Below are positions 43,008 to 51,715 of a DNA stretch of 64,000 nucleotides, one piece after another (the first letter of the stretch is position 1; each line of letters starts with the position of its first letter). The DNA comes from PLanc-01 sp035342095 (GTDB taxonomy: Bacteria > Planctomycetota > Phycisphaerae > Sedimentisphaerales > Anaerobacaceae), in assembly GCA_035342095.1 (NCBI GenBank), contig DAOQWL010000001.1, positions 110,358-174,357 on the forward strand, read 5' to 3'. The notes beneath the pieces were generated by a model that saw only the letters and a list, made by a program, of their open reading frames with translations, was not told the DNA's origin and did no database searches. The position numbers were made by a program, and so were the translations under genes.

Positions 43008-44384
43008 ATGGCAAACATCACACGTCGTCAGTTCATCGGAGGCGCTGCTGCCGTCGGGGCGGTCAGCACCATCGGATTCCCGAATCTCGTCCGGGGCCAG
43101 GGACTCAACGAGAAGCTCCAGGTGGGATTCGTCGCTGTAGGGGGCCGCGCCGGCGCCCACACGGAAGCCTCCCACAAGGCGGGTCTCCAGTGCATCGCTT
43201 TTGCAGAAGTGGACAAGACTCGCTGGAACGGCGTCACAGGCCGGCAGGGCTGGGAACAGGCGAAAGGGTACACGGATTGGCGGAAGGTGTTCCAGAACCA
43301 CGGCAAGGAACTGGATGTGGTCTTCGTGGCGACTCCGGATCATACCCATTTTGCCCCGACGATGACCGCGATCTCGATGGGCATCCACTGCTACACGGAG
43401 AAGCCGCTGACCTGGTCGGTCCGCGAGGCGCAACTGCTGGCGGCCGCCTACGCCAAGAATCCGAAGGTTGTCACGCAGCAGGGCAACCAGGGCCATGCCG
43501 GCGACGGCTGGCGGAAGGCATACGAGCTGGTCAAGGCCGGCGCGGTCGGCGATATCAAGGAGTTCCACACCTGGACAAATCGTCCGATCTGGCCGCAGGG
43601 CGGCGACCGTCCGGAAGGGTCCGATCCGGTGCCCGACACCCTGGACTGGGAAGCCTGGATTGGCCCGGCTCCGATGCGTCCCTACAAGGGCAACAGGACG
43701 TATCACGATTTCGCCTGGCGCGGCTTCGTGGATTTCGGTTCCGGCGCCCTGGGCGACATGGCCTGCCACACGACCGACGGGATCTACTCGATCATGAATC
43801 CGGGCTACGCCGCGACGGCCGAGCCGTACATCATGACCGGACCCGTCAAGGATCAATGGCCGGCCGGTATGATCGTCAAGAGCACCTACCGCGCCAAAGA
43901 CGGCCGCCCGGGGTTCAAGACCTTCTGGTATGAGGGCAACGACGGCAACGGCAAGCCGCTCATGCCGGATACGCCGGAGGAGCTGGAGATCGATAACCGC
44001 AAGCTGCCCAGAACCGGGAACCTGATCATCGGCACCAAGGGCAAGATGCTCGTCATCGGTGACTACTGGGAAACCCCGATGATCATCCCCGAGGCCAGAC
44101 GCAAGGAGTTCGGCCAGGCGCCGCAACTGCTCGAGCGCTCGCCGGGCCATCATGAGGAGTTCTTCATGGCCTGTCGGGGCGAGAAGCCGCGTGAGTTCAG
44201 CCAGTCCAACTTCAGCTATTCGGGCCCGATGGCCGCCAACATCCAGCTTGGCAATCTGTGCGCCCGCGCCGGAAAGAAGCTCGAACTGGACGAATCCGGG
44301 AAGATCACCAACGATTCGAAGATCAATGATCTGGCCTGGCGCGAGCCTCGCACCGGTTGGGGTCCGCTGGAGATGAAGGTCTAG
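43008..44384 (+). CDS. Gfo/Idh/MocA family oxidoreductase, Tat-exported
   Basis: ATG 43008 with AAAGGAG upstream gives 458 residues; the upstream frame from 42942 overlaps the previous gene. The Tat leader is TRRQFIGGAAA. The Rossmann loop reads AVGGRA (43-48), with the first and last Gly replaced by Ala. The acidic position after strand 2 is EVD rather than DVD. EKP is intact (131-133). The C-terminal domain contains GDMACHTTDG. It is the second tandem paralogue and the most divergent of the six in these motifs. Confidence 0.9.
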   Translation: MANITRRQFIGGAAAVGAVSTIGFPNLVRGQGLNEKLQVGFVAVGGRAGAHTEASHKAGLQCIAFAEVDKTRWNGVTGRQGWEQAKGYTDWRKVFQNHGKELDVVFVATPDHTHFAPTMTAISMGIHCYTEKPLTWSVREAQLLAAAYAKNPKVVTQQGNQGHAGDGWRKAYELVKAGAVGDIKEFHTWTNRPIWPQGGDRPEGSDPVPDTLDWEAWIGPAPMRPYKGNRTYHDFAWRGFVDFGSGALGDMACHTTDGIYSIMNPGYAATAEPYIMTGPVKDQWPAGMIVKSTYRAKDGRPGFKTFWYEGNDGNGKPLMPDTPEELEIDNRKLPRTGNLIIGTKGKMLVIGDYWETPMIIPEARRKEFGQAPQLLERSPGHHEEFFMACRGEKPREFSQSNFSYSGPMAANIQLGNLCARAGKKLELDESGKITNDSKINDLAWREPRTGWGPLEMKV

Positions 44385-44420
44385 GCCAACCTCGCAACGA
44401 GGTGGTTCAGAAGGTTTCCA

Positions 44421-44455
44421 AGCCGGGGCGCCATGCCCGCGCATGGCGCCCGGCT
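44421..44455 (+). terminator. Strong hairpin between two oxidoreductase genes
   Basis: Arms of 16 and 15 nt (44421-44436 and 44441-44455) pair with one bulged G and enclose CCGC, AGCCGGG...CCCGGCT outermost. A short TTCGTT follows, so termination would be weak. It may be an mRNA-processing or stabilising hairpin. Confidence 0.5.
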
Positions 44456-44497
44456 TCGTTCTCGATGACCAACCACAAGAGAAGAGGCAGGGGGATC

Positions 44498-45862
44498 ATG
44501 ACGAATTCGCAGACGCAGAAATCGGATGATTTGGGCCTGTCACGCCGGAAGTTCGTTGGCGCCGCGGCGGCTGTGGTGGCATTCACCGTGGTCCCTCGCC
44601 ACGTCCTGGGCGGGGCGCGACATGTGGCGCCGAGCGAGAAGCTCAACATCGCAGGCATCGGGATCGGCGGGCGGGGCGAAGGGGACCTCGACGAGTGCCG
44701 GACCGAGAACATCGTCGCGTTGTGCGACGTGGACGAGCGTTATGCGGGCCGGGTGTTCCAGAAGTACCCGGATGCGAGGAAGTGGACGGACTTCCGCAAG
44801 ATGCTCGACGAGCAGAAGGACATCGACGCAGTGGTGATCGCGACGCCGGACCATCTGCACGCTGTGGTTGCGATGGCTGCGATCAAACGCGGAAAGCACG
44901 TCTATTGCGAGAAGCCCCTGACGCACTGCATCTGGGAGGCCCGACAACTGACGCTGGCGGCCCGCGAGGCGAAGGTCGCGACCCAGTTGGGCAATCAGGG
45001 GCAGGCGACCGAGGGCAACCGCCTGGTCTCGGAGTTCATCTGGGACGGCGCGATCGGGCCGGTCCGCGAGGTTCACGCATGGTGCAATCGGCCCATTTCC
45101 CAGCGAGGGATCGGCCGGCCGACGGAGACGCCGGACGTGCCGGCGACGCTGAACTGGGATCTCTGGCTCGGACCCGCGAAGTACCGGCCCTATCATCCTG
45201 TCTATCTGCCCTTCAGTTGGCGAAGCTGGTGGGACTTCGGCACGGGCGTCCTCGGCGACATCGGCTGCCACCAGCTCGACCCCGTCTTCCGGGCGCTCAA
45301 GCTGGGCTATCCCCTCTCGGTCGAAGCCAGCTCGAGCAGCATGGACGAGCCGGCCGCCGTGAAGGAGGAGACGGCTCCGAAGTCGTCCATCGTCCGTTTC
45401 GAATTCCCCGCCCGCGAGGGGTTCCCGCCCTTGCTGCTGACCTGGTACGACGGCGGCCTGATGCCCCAGCGCCCGGCGGAGTTGGCGGAAGGCCTGAGGT
45501 TCGGCGAGGCCGACGACAACCTGTTCATCGGCGACAAGGGCAAGATGCTGGGCTACCGCCTGATCCCGGAGGCCCGGATGAAGGAATACGTCAAGCCGCC
45601 GCAGAGGATCGAGCGTTCGCCGGGCCACCATAAGGAGTGGCTCGACGCCTGCAAAGGCGGCAAGCCCGCGCGGGCCAACTTCGACTGGGCGGGACCGCTG
45701 ACCGAGGTCGTCCTGCTCGGCAACGTCGCCCTGAAGATGGAAAGACAGCTCTACGAGAAGGGCCTCAAGCTCCGCTACGATGGGCCGAAGATGGAAGTGA
45801 CGAATCTGCCCGAGGCCAACAAGCACATTCGCGACGAGTACCGCGAAGGGTGGAGCCTCTAG
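44498..45862 (+). CDS. Gfo/Idh/MocA family oxidoreductase, Tat-exported
   Basis: ATG 44498 gives 454 residues; the frame extends to 44357 but that overlaps the previous gene and the hairpin. The Tat leader is SRRKFVGAAAA. The Rossmann loop is GIGGRG (55-60), CDVD lies at 76-79, and EKP at 138-140. The C-terminal domain has GDIGCHQLD and FPAREGFPPLLLTWYDGG. It is the third tandem paralogue, with a two-hairpin repeat directly downstream. The substrate is not predictable. Confidence 0.92.
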   Translation: MTNSQTQKSDDLGLSRRKFVGAAAAVVAFTVVPRHVLGGARHVAPSEKLNIAGIGIGGRGEGDLDECRTENIVALCDVDERYAGRVFQKYPDARKWTDFRKMLDEQKDIDAVVIATPDHLHAVVAMAAIKRGKHVYCEKPLTHCIWEARQLTLAAREAKVATQLGNQGQATEGNRLVSEFIWDGAIGPVREVHAWCNRPISQRGIGRPTETPDVPATLNWDLWLGPAKYRPYHPVYLPFSWRSWWDFGTGVLGDIGCHQLDPVFRALKLGYPLSVEASSSSMDEPAAVKEETAPKSSIVRFEFPAREGFPPLLLTWYDGGLMPQRPAELAEGLRFGEADDNLFIGDKGKMLGYRLIPEARMKEYVKPPQRIERSPGHHKEWLDACKGGKPARANFDWAGPLTEVVLLGNVALKMERQLYEKGLKLRYDGPKMEVTNLPEANKHIRDEYREGWSL

Positions 45863-45912
45863 TAGCACGGGCATCTTGCCCGTGAGTATCATGGGCGTCT
45901 CGCCCATGCTAC
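45862..45912. repeat. Two-hairpin repeat, copy 2
   Basis: Hairpin 1 is CACGGGCA-TCT-TGCCCGTG (45866-45884); hairpin 2 is ATGGGCG-TCT-CGCCCAT (45891-45907). Outer arms GTAGC and GCTAC can close a three-way junction. The unit matches 27519-27567 in reverse complement, with a T-A to C-G pair change in hairpin 2. It begins at the stop of the preceding gene. Confidence 0.87.
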
Positions 45913-45973
45913 GACATGCGTTGTATGTAACAAAAGGGTCCGTGGCGCAATGACTGATATGAGGAGTAGTATC

Positions 45974-47332
45974 GTGGAACAGAAGAAGAACATGACACGA
46001 CGTGACTTCATGGGCGCCGCCGCGGGCGTGGCGGCCTTTGCCGTGGTTCCTCGCCATGTGGTTGCCGGCTCAGGCGGCGCGGCCCCCAGTGAGAAGATCA
46101 ACATCGCCGGCGTGGGCGTCGGCGGGCAGGGCGGACATGACATCGACCAGCTCAACAGCCAAAACATCGTCGCCTTGTGCGACGTGGACTGGCGTCACGC
46201 GGCCGGGTGCTTCAAGCGGTACCCGAACGCCAAGCAGTACAAGGATTTCCGCGAGATGCTCGACAAGGAGGACAAGAACATCGACGGGGTGGTCGTCGGG
46301 ACGCCGGACCACATGCACGCGATCGTCTCCATGGCCGCCATCAAACGCGGCAAGCACGTCTATTGCGAGAAGCCTCTGACGCACACCGTCCGCGAAGCCA
46401 GGCTCCTGGCCGAGGCCGCCCGCGAAGCCAAGGTCGCCACGCAGATGGGCAACCAGGGCCAGGCCAGCGAAGAGGTCCGCCTGTTGTGCGAGACCATCTG
46501 GGACGGGGCCATCGGTCAGGTTCGCGAGGTACACGTCTGGACGGACCGCCCGCTCAACGGGACGAACAACTGGTACTGGCCGCAGGGGGTGGGCCGGCCG
46601 GGCGGACAAGATCCGGTTCCCGAGGCTCTCGACTGGGACCTCTGGATCGGCCCGGCGCCGATGCGTCCGTACGTGGGCAACAGGGTCTATCATCCGTTTG
46701 TCTGGCGTGGCTGGTGGGATTTTGGCACCGGCGCGTTGGGGGACATCGGCTGCCACAGCCTTTCGTCCATATTCCGGGCGCTGAAGCTCGGCCACCCCAC
46801 GAGTGTGGAAGCCTGCTGCACGCTGGTCAACAATGAGACGTACCCGGTGGCGTCGCGCGTGACATACGAGTTTCCCGCCCGGGGGGATCTGGCGCCGGTG
46901 ACGCTGCACTGGTATGACGGCGGGATGAAGCCGCCCCGGCCGGCGGAACTGGGAGAGGGGCGCCGATGGGATACGAACGGCGCACTCTTCATCGGCGACA
47001 AGGGCAAGATGTACGGCGGCCGCCTGCTGCCGGAGTCGCGACAGAGAGACTATGGCAAGCCGCCGCAGAAGCTGGACCGTTCGCCCGGCCACTACATCGA
47101 ATGGGTCATTGCCTGCAAGGGGGGCAAGCCCGCCGGGTCGAACTTCCCCGACCATGCCGGCCTGCTGGCTCAGGTGGTTCTGCTGGGCAACGTCGCCCTG
47201 CGTCCGGCGCTGAAGGCGGACAAGTACCTGGGGACGAAGCTCCTCTGGGACGGCGACAAGTTCGAATTCACGAATGTGCCCGAGGCGAATCAGTACCTGA
47301 CCAAGGAATACCGGGCAGGCTGGGCCATCTGA
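45974..47332 (+). CDS. Gfo/Idh/MocA family oxidoreductase, Tat-exported
   Basis: GTG 45974 has GAGGAG seven bases upstream, giving 452 residues; ATG 45950 is an alternative. The Tat leader is TRRDFMGAAAG, very similar to the 41567 leader. The Rossmann loop is GVGGQG (47-53), CDVD lies at 69-72, and EKP at 132-134. The C-terminal domain has GDIGCHSLS, so the usual His-x-x-Asp of this segment ends in Ser. It is the fourth tandem paralogue and starts 111 nt after the third. Confidence 0.9.
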   Translation: MEQKKNMTRRDFMGAAAGVAAFAVVPRHVVAGSGGAAPSEKINIAGVGVGGQGGHDIDQLNSQNIVALCDVDWRHAAGCFKRYPNAKQYKDFREMLDKEDKNIDGVVVGTPDHMHAIVSMAAIKRGKHVYCEKPLTHTVREARLLAEAAREAKVATQMGNQGQASEEVRLLCETIWDGAIGQVREVHVWTDRPLNGTNNWYWPQGVGRPGGQDPVPEALDWDLWIGPAPMRPYVGNRVYHPFVWRGWWDFGTGALGDIGCHSLSSIFRALKLGHPTSVEACCTLVNNETYPVASRVTYEFPARGDLAPVTLHWYDGGMKPPRPAELGEGRRWDTNGALFIGDKGKMYGGRLLPESRQRDYGKPPQKLDRSPGHYIEWVIACKGGKPAGSNFPDHAGLLAQVVLLGNVALRPALKADKYLGTKLLWDGDKFEFTNVPEANQYLTKEYRAGWAI

Positions 47333-47349
47333 TTGACGAGGACTGACGG

Positions 47350-48717
47350 ATGATTGATTCCATCGACAGACGCAGATTCCTGAGCGGAGCGGCGGGGGCG
47401 GTCGCGGCCTTCTCCGTGGTGCCCAGGCACGTGCTGGGCGGGGCGGGCAACCAACCCCCGAGCGAGAAGCTCAACCTGGCGGCCGTCGGCATCGGCGGCA
47501 TGGGGTCGTCCAACATCAGCCAGTGCCGCAGCGAGAACTTCGTTGCTCTGTGCGACGTGGACGACGGACACGCCGGGAAGGTGTTCGACAAGTTCCCGGC
47601 TGCGAAGAAGTACAAAGATTTCCGCGTCATGCTGGACAAGGAAGACAAGAACATCGACGGCGTGATCATCGCGACGCCCGATCATACGCACGGTGTGGTC
47701 GCGATGGCCTGCATCCGGCGCGGCAAGCACGTCTACCTGCAGAAGCCGTTGGCGCATTCCATCTACGAGGTGCGCAAGCTCACCGAGGCCGCCCGCGAGG
47801 CCAAGGTGCAGACGCAGATGGGCAACCAGGGGCACTCTTCCGACGAGATCCGGATGCTCTATGAGTGGATTCAGGATGGAGCGATTGGTCCGGTCCACGA
47901 GGTTCACGCGTGGACCGATCGACCGGTCGGCGGCGATCCGTGGTCGGACTTCCCGATTATGGCCCGGCCGAAAGAGACGCCGGAAGTGCCCAAGACGCTC
48001 GACTGGGACTTGTGGCTCGGTCCCGCCCAGTATCGTCCGTATCATCCGATTTACCACCCCATGTCCTGGCGGGGATTCTGGGATTTCGGCACTGGCCCTC
48101 TGGGCGACATGGGCTGCCACATCGTCGATCCGGCGTTCTGGGTGCTCAATCTCGGCCAGCCCACGCGGGTGGAAGCGACCACGACGCACTATCAGCCGGA
48201 GGTGGCGTCCGAGACCTATCCGAGAGCCGCGATCATTCGATACGAATTCCCCGCGCGCGGCGACATGCCGCCTGTGAAACTCACATGGACCGACGGCCGG
48301 CTGATGCCGCCGCGGCCCAGAGAGCTGGAGCCGGGCCGGAAGCTTGATGGCAGCGGCGCGCTGTTCATCGGGGAGAAGGGCACCATCATGCACGGCTCGC
48401 ACGGCGCCGGCGGCGTGCGGATCATCCCCGAGACGAAAATGAAGGCCTACAAGCGGCCCGAGAGGACTCTCCCGCGAGTCCGAGGCGGCCAGAGCGGCCA
48501 CGAGCAGGATTGGATTCGCGCCTGCAAAGACAGCAAACCCGCCAGTTCCAGCTTCGAGTACGGCGGCCCGCTCACGGAGATGGTCCTGCTGGGCGTGCTC
48601 GCGATGCGGTTCAAGGACACGCCGCTCGAGTGGGACCCGGTGAATCTGAAAGTGACGAATCTGCCCGAGGCAGAGAAGTATATCCACCCGCCGTTCCGCG
48701 ACGGATGGAGCCTGTAG
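47350..48717 (+). CDS. Gfo/Idh/MocA oxidoreductase, Tat-exported, QKP variant
   Basis: A 455-residue protein, fifth tandem paralogue, starting 17 nt after the fourth. The Tat leader is DRRRFLSGAAG with FSVVPRHVLGG. The Rossmann loop is GIGGMG (47-52) and CDVD is at 68-71. EKP reads QKP (131-133), as in the 41567 protein, and the two share GDMGCHxxD. The pair may form a sub-branch with a shared altered activity. Confidence 0.92.
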   Translation: MIDSIDRRRFLSGAAGAVAAFSVVPRHVLGGAGNQPPSEKLNLAAVGIGGMGSSNISQCRSENFVALCDVDDGHAGKVFDKFPAAKKYKDFRVMLDKEDKNIDGVIIATPDHTHGVVAMACIRRGKHVYLQKPLAHSIYEVRKLTEAAREAKVQTQMGNQGHSSDEIRMLYEWIQDGAIGPVHEVHAWTDRPVGGDPWSDFPIMARPKETPEVPKTLDWDLWLGPAQYRPYHPIYHPMSWRGFWDFGTGPLGDMGCHIVDPAFWVLNLGQPTRVEATTTHYQPEVASETYPRAAIIRYEFPARGDMPPVKLTWTDGRLMPPRPRELEPGRKLDGSGALFIGEKGTIMHGSHGAGGVRIIPETKMKAYKRPERTLPRVRGGQSGHEQDWIRACKDSKPASSSFEYGGPLTEMVLLGVLAMRFKDTPLEWDPVNLKVTNLPEAEKYIHPPFRDGWSL

Positions 48718-48844
48718 GGATTTGCTGTTTACGATCTACAATTGACCATTTGTGGGTGCTGTGTGCACGCTCGCGAGGACAGGCTCGACCGAGTGGGCAA
48801 GACATGCTTCTGATTGAGAGGGCTGTACAGTGAAAGAAACGCGA

Positions 48845-50143
48845 ATGAATCGAAGACAGTTCCTGGGTAGTGCGGCTGCCGCGGCGGCGTTCACGATCGT
48901 GCCGCGACATGTGCTGGCCGGGTCCGGGCAGACCCCGCCCAGCGAGAAACTCAACATTGCCTGCATCGGCATCGGCGGCCAGGGCGCCAGCGACATCAAC
49001 GACGTCAGCAGCGAGAACATCGTCGCTCTGTGCGATGTCGACTGGAGCAATCACACCGCGGGGACCTTCAACAGATTTCCTAATGCCAGGAAGTACAAGG
49101 ACTTCCGCAAAATGCTCGATGCGGAGGACAAGAACATCGACGCGGTGACGGTTGCGACGCCGGACAACATCCACGCCGTAGCAGCCATGGCCGCGATGAA
49201 GCATGGCAAGCACGTGTATTGCGAGAAACCTCTGTGCCACGACGTGTATGAAGTCCGCCAGCTCACGGAAGCCGCCCGCAAGTACAAAGTCGTCACGCAG
49301 ATGGGCACGCAGATCCACGGCACCGCGGAGATGAAGCTGTTCGTGGAGATCGTGCGTTCCGGCGTGATCGGCAAGGTTCACAGGGTGGATCTATGGAGCG
49401 GCAAGAACTGGGGTGGCGGTGAGCGCCCGACGGATACGCCGCCAGTGCCCGAGACGCTCGACTGGGATCTGTGGCTCGGACCCGCGCCGTACCGTCCCTA
49501 TCATCCGTGCTATCTGCCGGGCCAGTGGCGACGATGGCTCGACTTCGGGACGGGCACGCTGGGCGACATGGGCTGCCACATCATCGACCCCGCCTGGTGG
49601 GCGCTGGACCTGGGGCACCCGACGAGCATCTCCGCCACGCCGGGACCGTTCAGCAAGGAGACATATCCCCAGAAAACGATCATTACCTGGGAGTTCAAGG
49701 CCAGCGGCGACAGGCCGGCGCTGACGGTGAGCTGGTATGACGGCGAGAATGCTCCGCCGCGACCGCCGCAACTGGAGTCGAATCGGAAGCTCCCCGATCA
49801 GGGCGGCGTCTACTACGGCGACAAGGGCACCATCCTGTATCCACACTGCGGCAGCCCGCGTCTGATCCCGGAGACGGCGATGAAGGGATTCAAGGGGCCC
49901 GAGCCGACCTTCGACCGCACCGCGAACCACTACCAGGACTGGATTCGCGGCTGCAAGGGCGGGCCCAAGCCACTGTCGAACTTCGACTACGCAGGTCCTC
50001 TGACTGAGGCGATTCTGCTCGGCAACGTCGCGGCCTTCGCGGGCCAGAAGCTCGAATGGGACGGCCCGAACATGAAGGTGACGAACCTGCCCGAGGCGAA
50101 CAAGCTCCTCCGCCGGACCTACCGCGAAGGGTGGAGCCTGTAG
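48845..50143 (+). CDS. Gfo/Idh/MocA family oxidoreductase, Tat-exported
   Basis: ATG 48845 places the twin Arg at residues 3-4; GTG 48830 is an in-frame alternative. The product has 432 residues. The leader is NRRQFLGSAAA with FTIVPRHVLAG. The Rossmann loop is GIGGQG (42-47), CDVD lies at 63-66 and EKP at 127-129. The dehydrogenase motif after strand 5 reads ATPDNIH instead of the ATPDHxH of its neighbours. The C-terminal domain has GDMGCHIIDPAWW. It is the sixth tandem paralogue. Confidence 0.9.
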   Translation: MNRRQFLGSAAAAAAFTIVPRHVLAGSGQTPPSEKLNIACIGIGGQGASDINDVSSENIVALCDVDWSNHTAGTFNRFPNARKYKDFRKMLDAEDKNIDAVTVATPDNIHAVAAMAAMKHGKHVYCEKPLCHDVYEVRQLTEAARKYKVVTQMGTQIHGTAEMKLFVEIVRSGVIGKVHRVDLWSGKNWGGGERPTDTPPVPETLDWDLWLGPAPYRPYHPCYLPGQWRRWLDFGTGTLGDMGCHIIDPAWWALDLGHPTSISATPGPFSKETYPQKTIITWEFKASGDRPALTVSWYDGENAPPRPPQLESNRKLPDQGGVYYGDKGTILYPHCGSPRLIPETAMKGFKGPEPTFDRTANHYQDWIRGCKGGPKPLSNFDYAGPLTEAILLGNVAAFAGQKLEWDGPNMKVTNLPEANKLLRRTYREGWSL

Positions 50144-50259
50144 CCATTGATGAAGGATGATTGTTGATTGATGATTGTCGCGATCCTGCGATGGGTCGGT
50201 GTATCGAGGCAGATGTGAGGTGCGTATTACGCACCGCTTGATCTTGAGGAGAAGGACAT

Positions 50260-51693
50260 ATGGATAGAAGGATGAAGTCGAGAATGGTGCTGCTGCTTGC
50301 GGCGGCTTGTGTTTGCGTCGGTGGCGCGGGTGTCGCCCAAGCCAAGGACAAGTGGCGGCTGGGACCCCAGGCGTACAGCTTCAACCGGTTCACTTTTGCC
50401 GAGGCGGTGGCCAAGGCGAAGCTGCTGAACCTCAAGTACATGGAGATCTATCCGGGACAGCGGATCGGCGGCGGCATTGACGGCCAGGTCAGCCACAACA
50501 TGACTGCCGAGCAGAAGCAGGCGGTCAAGAAGATCCTCGCCGATGCGGGCGTCACACTGACCAACTACGGCGTCGTGGGTCTTCCGAATGACGAAGCGGA
50601 ATGCCGCAAGGTGTTCGATTTCGCGAAGGAGATGGGCCTCGAGAACATCACGTCCGAGCCGCCGGAAGACGCGTTCGATCTGATCGACAAGCTCTGCCAG
50701 GAGTACAAGATCGGCGTCGCGATCCACAACCATCCGCAGCCGTCGCACTACTGGAACTACGAGACGGTGCTGAAAGTCTGCGAAGGGCGCAGCAACTGGA
50801 TCGGCGCCTGCGCCGACACCGGGCACTGGACGCGTTCGAACGTCGATCCGGTCGTGGCAGTCAAGGAACTCGGCAAGAGAGGGCGGATTCGCAGCTTCCA
50901 CTTCAAGGATCTGAACAAGTTCGGTCGAGATGCCTATGACGTCCCCTGGGGCACCGGCGTGAGCAAGGTCGGCGAGGTGCTGGCGGAAGTGTCGCGCCAG
51001 GGATTCGAGGGGAGCTTCTCCATCGAGTACGAGCACAACTGGGACAACAGTGTGCCGGAGATCAAGCTGTGCGTCGAGTGGTTCAAGAAGACCGCCGCGC
51101 AACTGGACAATACGCCCTACAAGGACGTGTTCAAGAGAGATCTGTCCAACGGGATCATGGAGCCGAAGGGCTGGTCGTATGACGCCGACGGCGTCCTGGC
51201 TCCGGTCACCGGCGGCCACGGCGACATCTGGACCAAGGAGCGCTACGGCAACTTCATCCTTGAGCTGGATTTCAAGGTCCCCGAGAAAGGCAACAGCGGC
51301 GTCTTCATCCGCACGGGCAATCTCCAGAACTGGATCAACACCGCCATCGAGGTGCAGATCCACGCCACCGATGACGGCACCAAGCACGGCCAGTGCGGTG
51401 CGATCTACGACTGCCTGTCGCCCTCGAAGGCCGCCCAGAAGGCCCCCGGCGAGTGGAACCACTATGTCATCACGTGCCTGGACAACAAGATCTACGTGAA
51501 CCTCAACGGCGAGGACATCATCGACATGGACCTCGACCTCTGGACGGAGGCCGGCAAGAACCCGAACCCGCCGGGCACGAAGAACAAGTTCTCGACGGCG
51601 TACAAGGACATGCCGCGCGAAGGGCACCTCGGGTTCCAGTATCACGGCAACCCCGTGTGGTTCAAGAACCTCATGATCAAACCGCTTGACTAA
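50260..51693 (+). CDS. Exported sugar isomerase/epimerase-type TIM barrel fused to DUF1080
   Basis: A 477-residue protein with a signal peptide (about 1-28); GAGGAG precedes ATG 50260. Residues about 32-285 form an AP-endonuclease-2-like TIM barrel: LGPQAYSFNRFTF, AIHNHPQPSHYW, GACADTGHWTRS, SFHFKDLNKFG and SIEYEHN carry likely metal ligands. Residues about 290-477 are DUF1080: WTKERYGNFILELDFKVPEK, NSGVFIRTGNLQNW, and a C-terminal GHLGFQYHGNPVWFKNLMIK. Both domains are known in 3-keto-glycoside breakdown, so the fusion suggests successive or linked steps on one substrate outside the cytoplasm. It follows the sixth oxidoreductase. Confidence 0.87.
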   Translation: MDRRMKSRMVLLLAAACVCVGGAGVAQAKDKWRLGPQAYSFNRFTFAEAVAKAKLLNLKYMEIYPGQRIGGGIDGQVSHNMTAEQKQAVKKILADAGVTLTNYGVVGLPNDEAECRKVFDFAKEMGLENITSEPPEDAFDLIDKLCQEYKIGVAIHNHPQPSHYWNYETVLKVCEGRSNWIGACADTGHWTRSNVDPVVAVKELGKRGRIRSFHFKDLNKFGRDAYDVPWGTGVSKVGEVLAEVSRQGFEGSFSIEYEHNWDNSVPEIKLCVEWFKKTAAQLDNTPYKDVFKRDLSNGIMEPKGWSYDADGVLAPVTGGHGDIWTKERYGNFILELDFKVPEKGNSGVFIRTGNLQNWINTAIEVQIHATDDGTKHGQCGAIYDCLSPSKAAQKAPGEWNHYVITCLDNKIYVNLNGEDIIDMDLDLWTEAGKNPNPPGTKNKFSTAYKDMPREGHLGFQYHGNPVWFKNLMIKPLD

Positions 51694-51715
51694 TGCAGAC
51701 TGTATCGAGGTGTCT

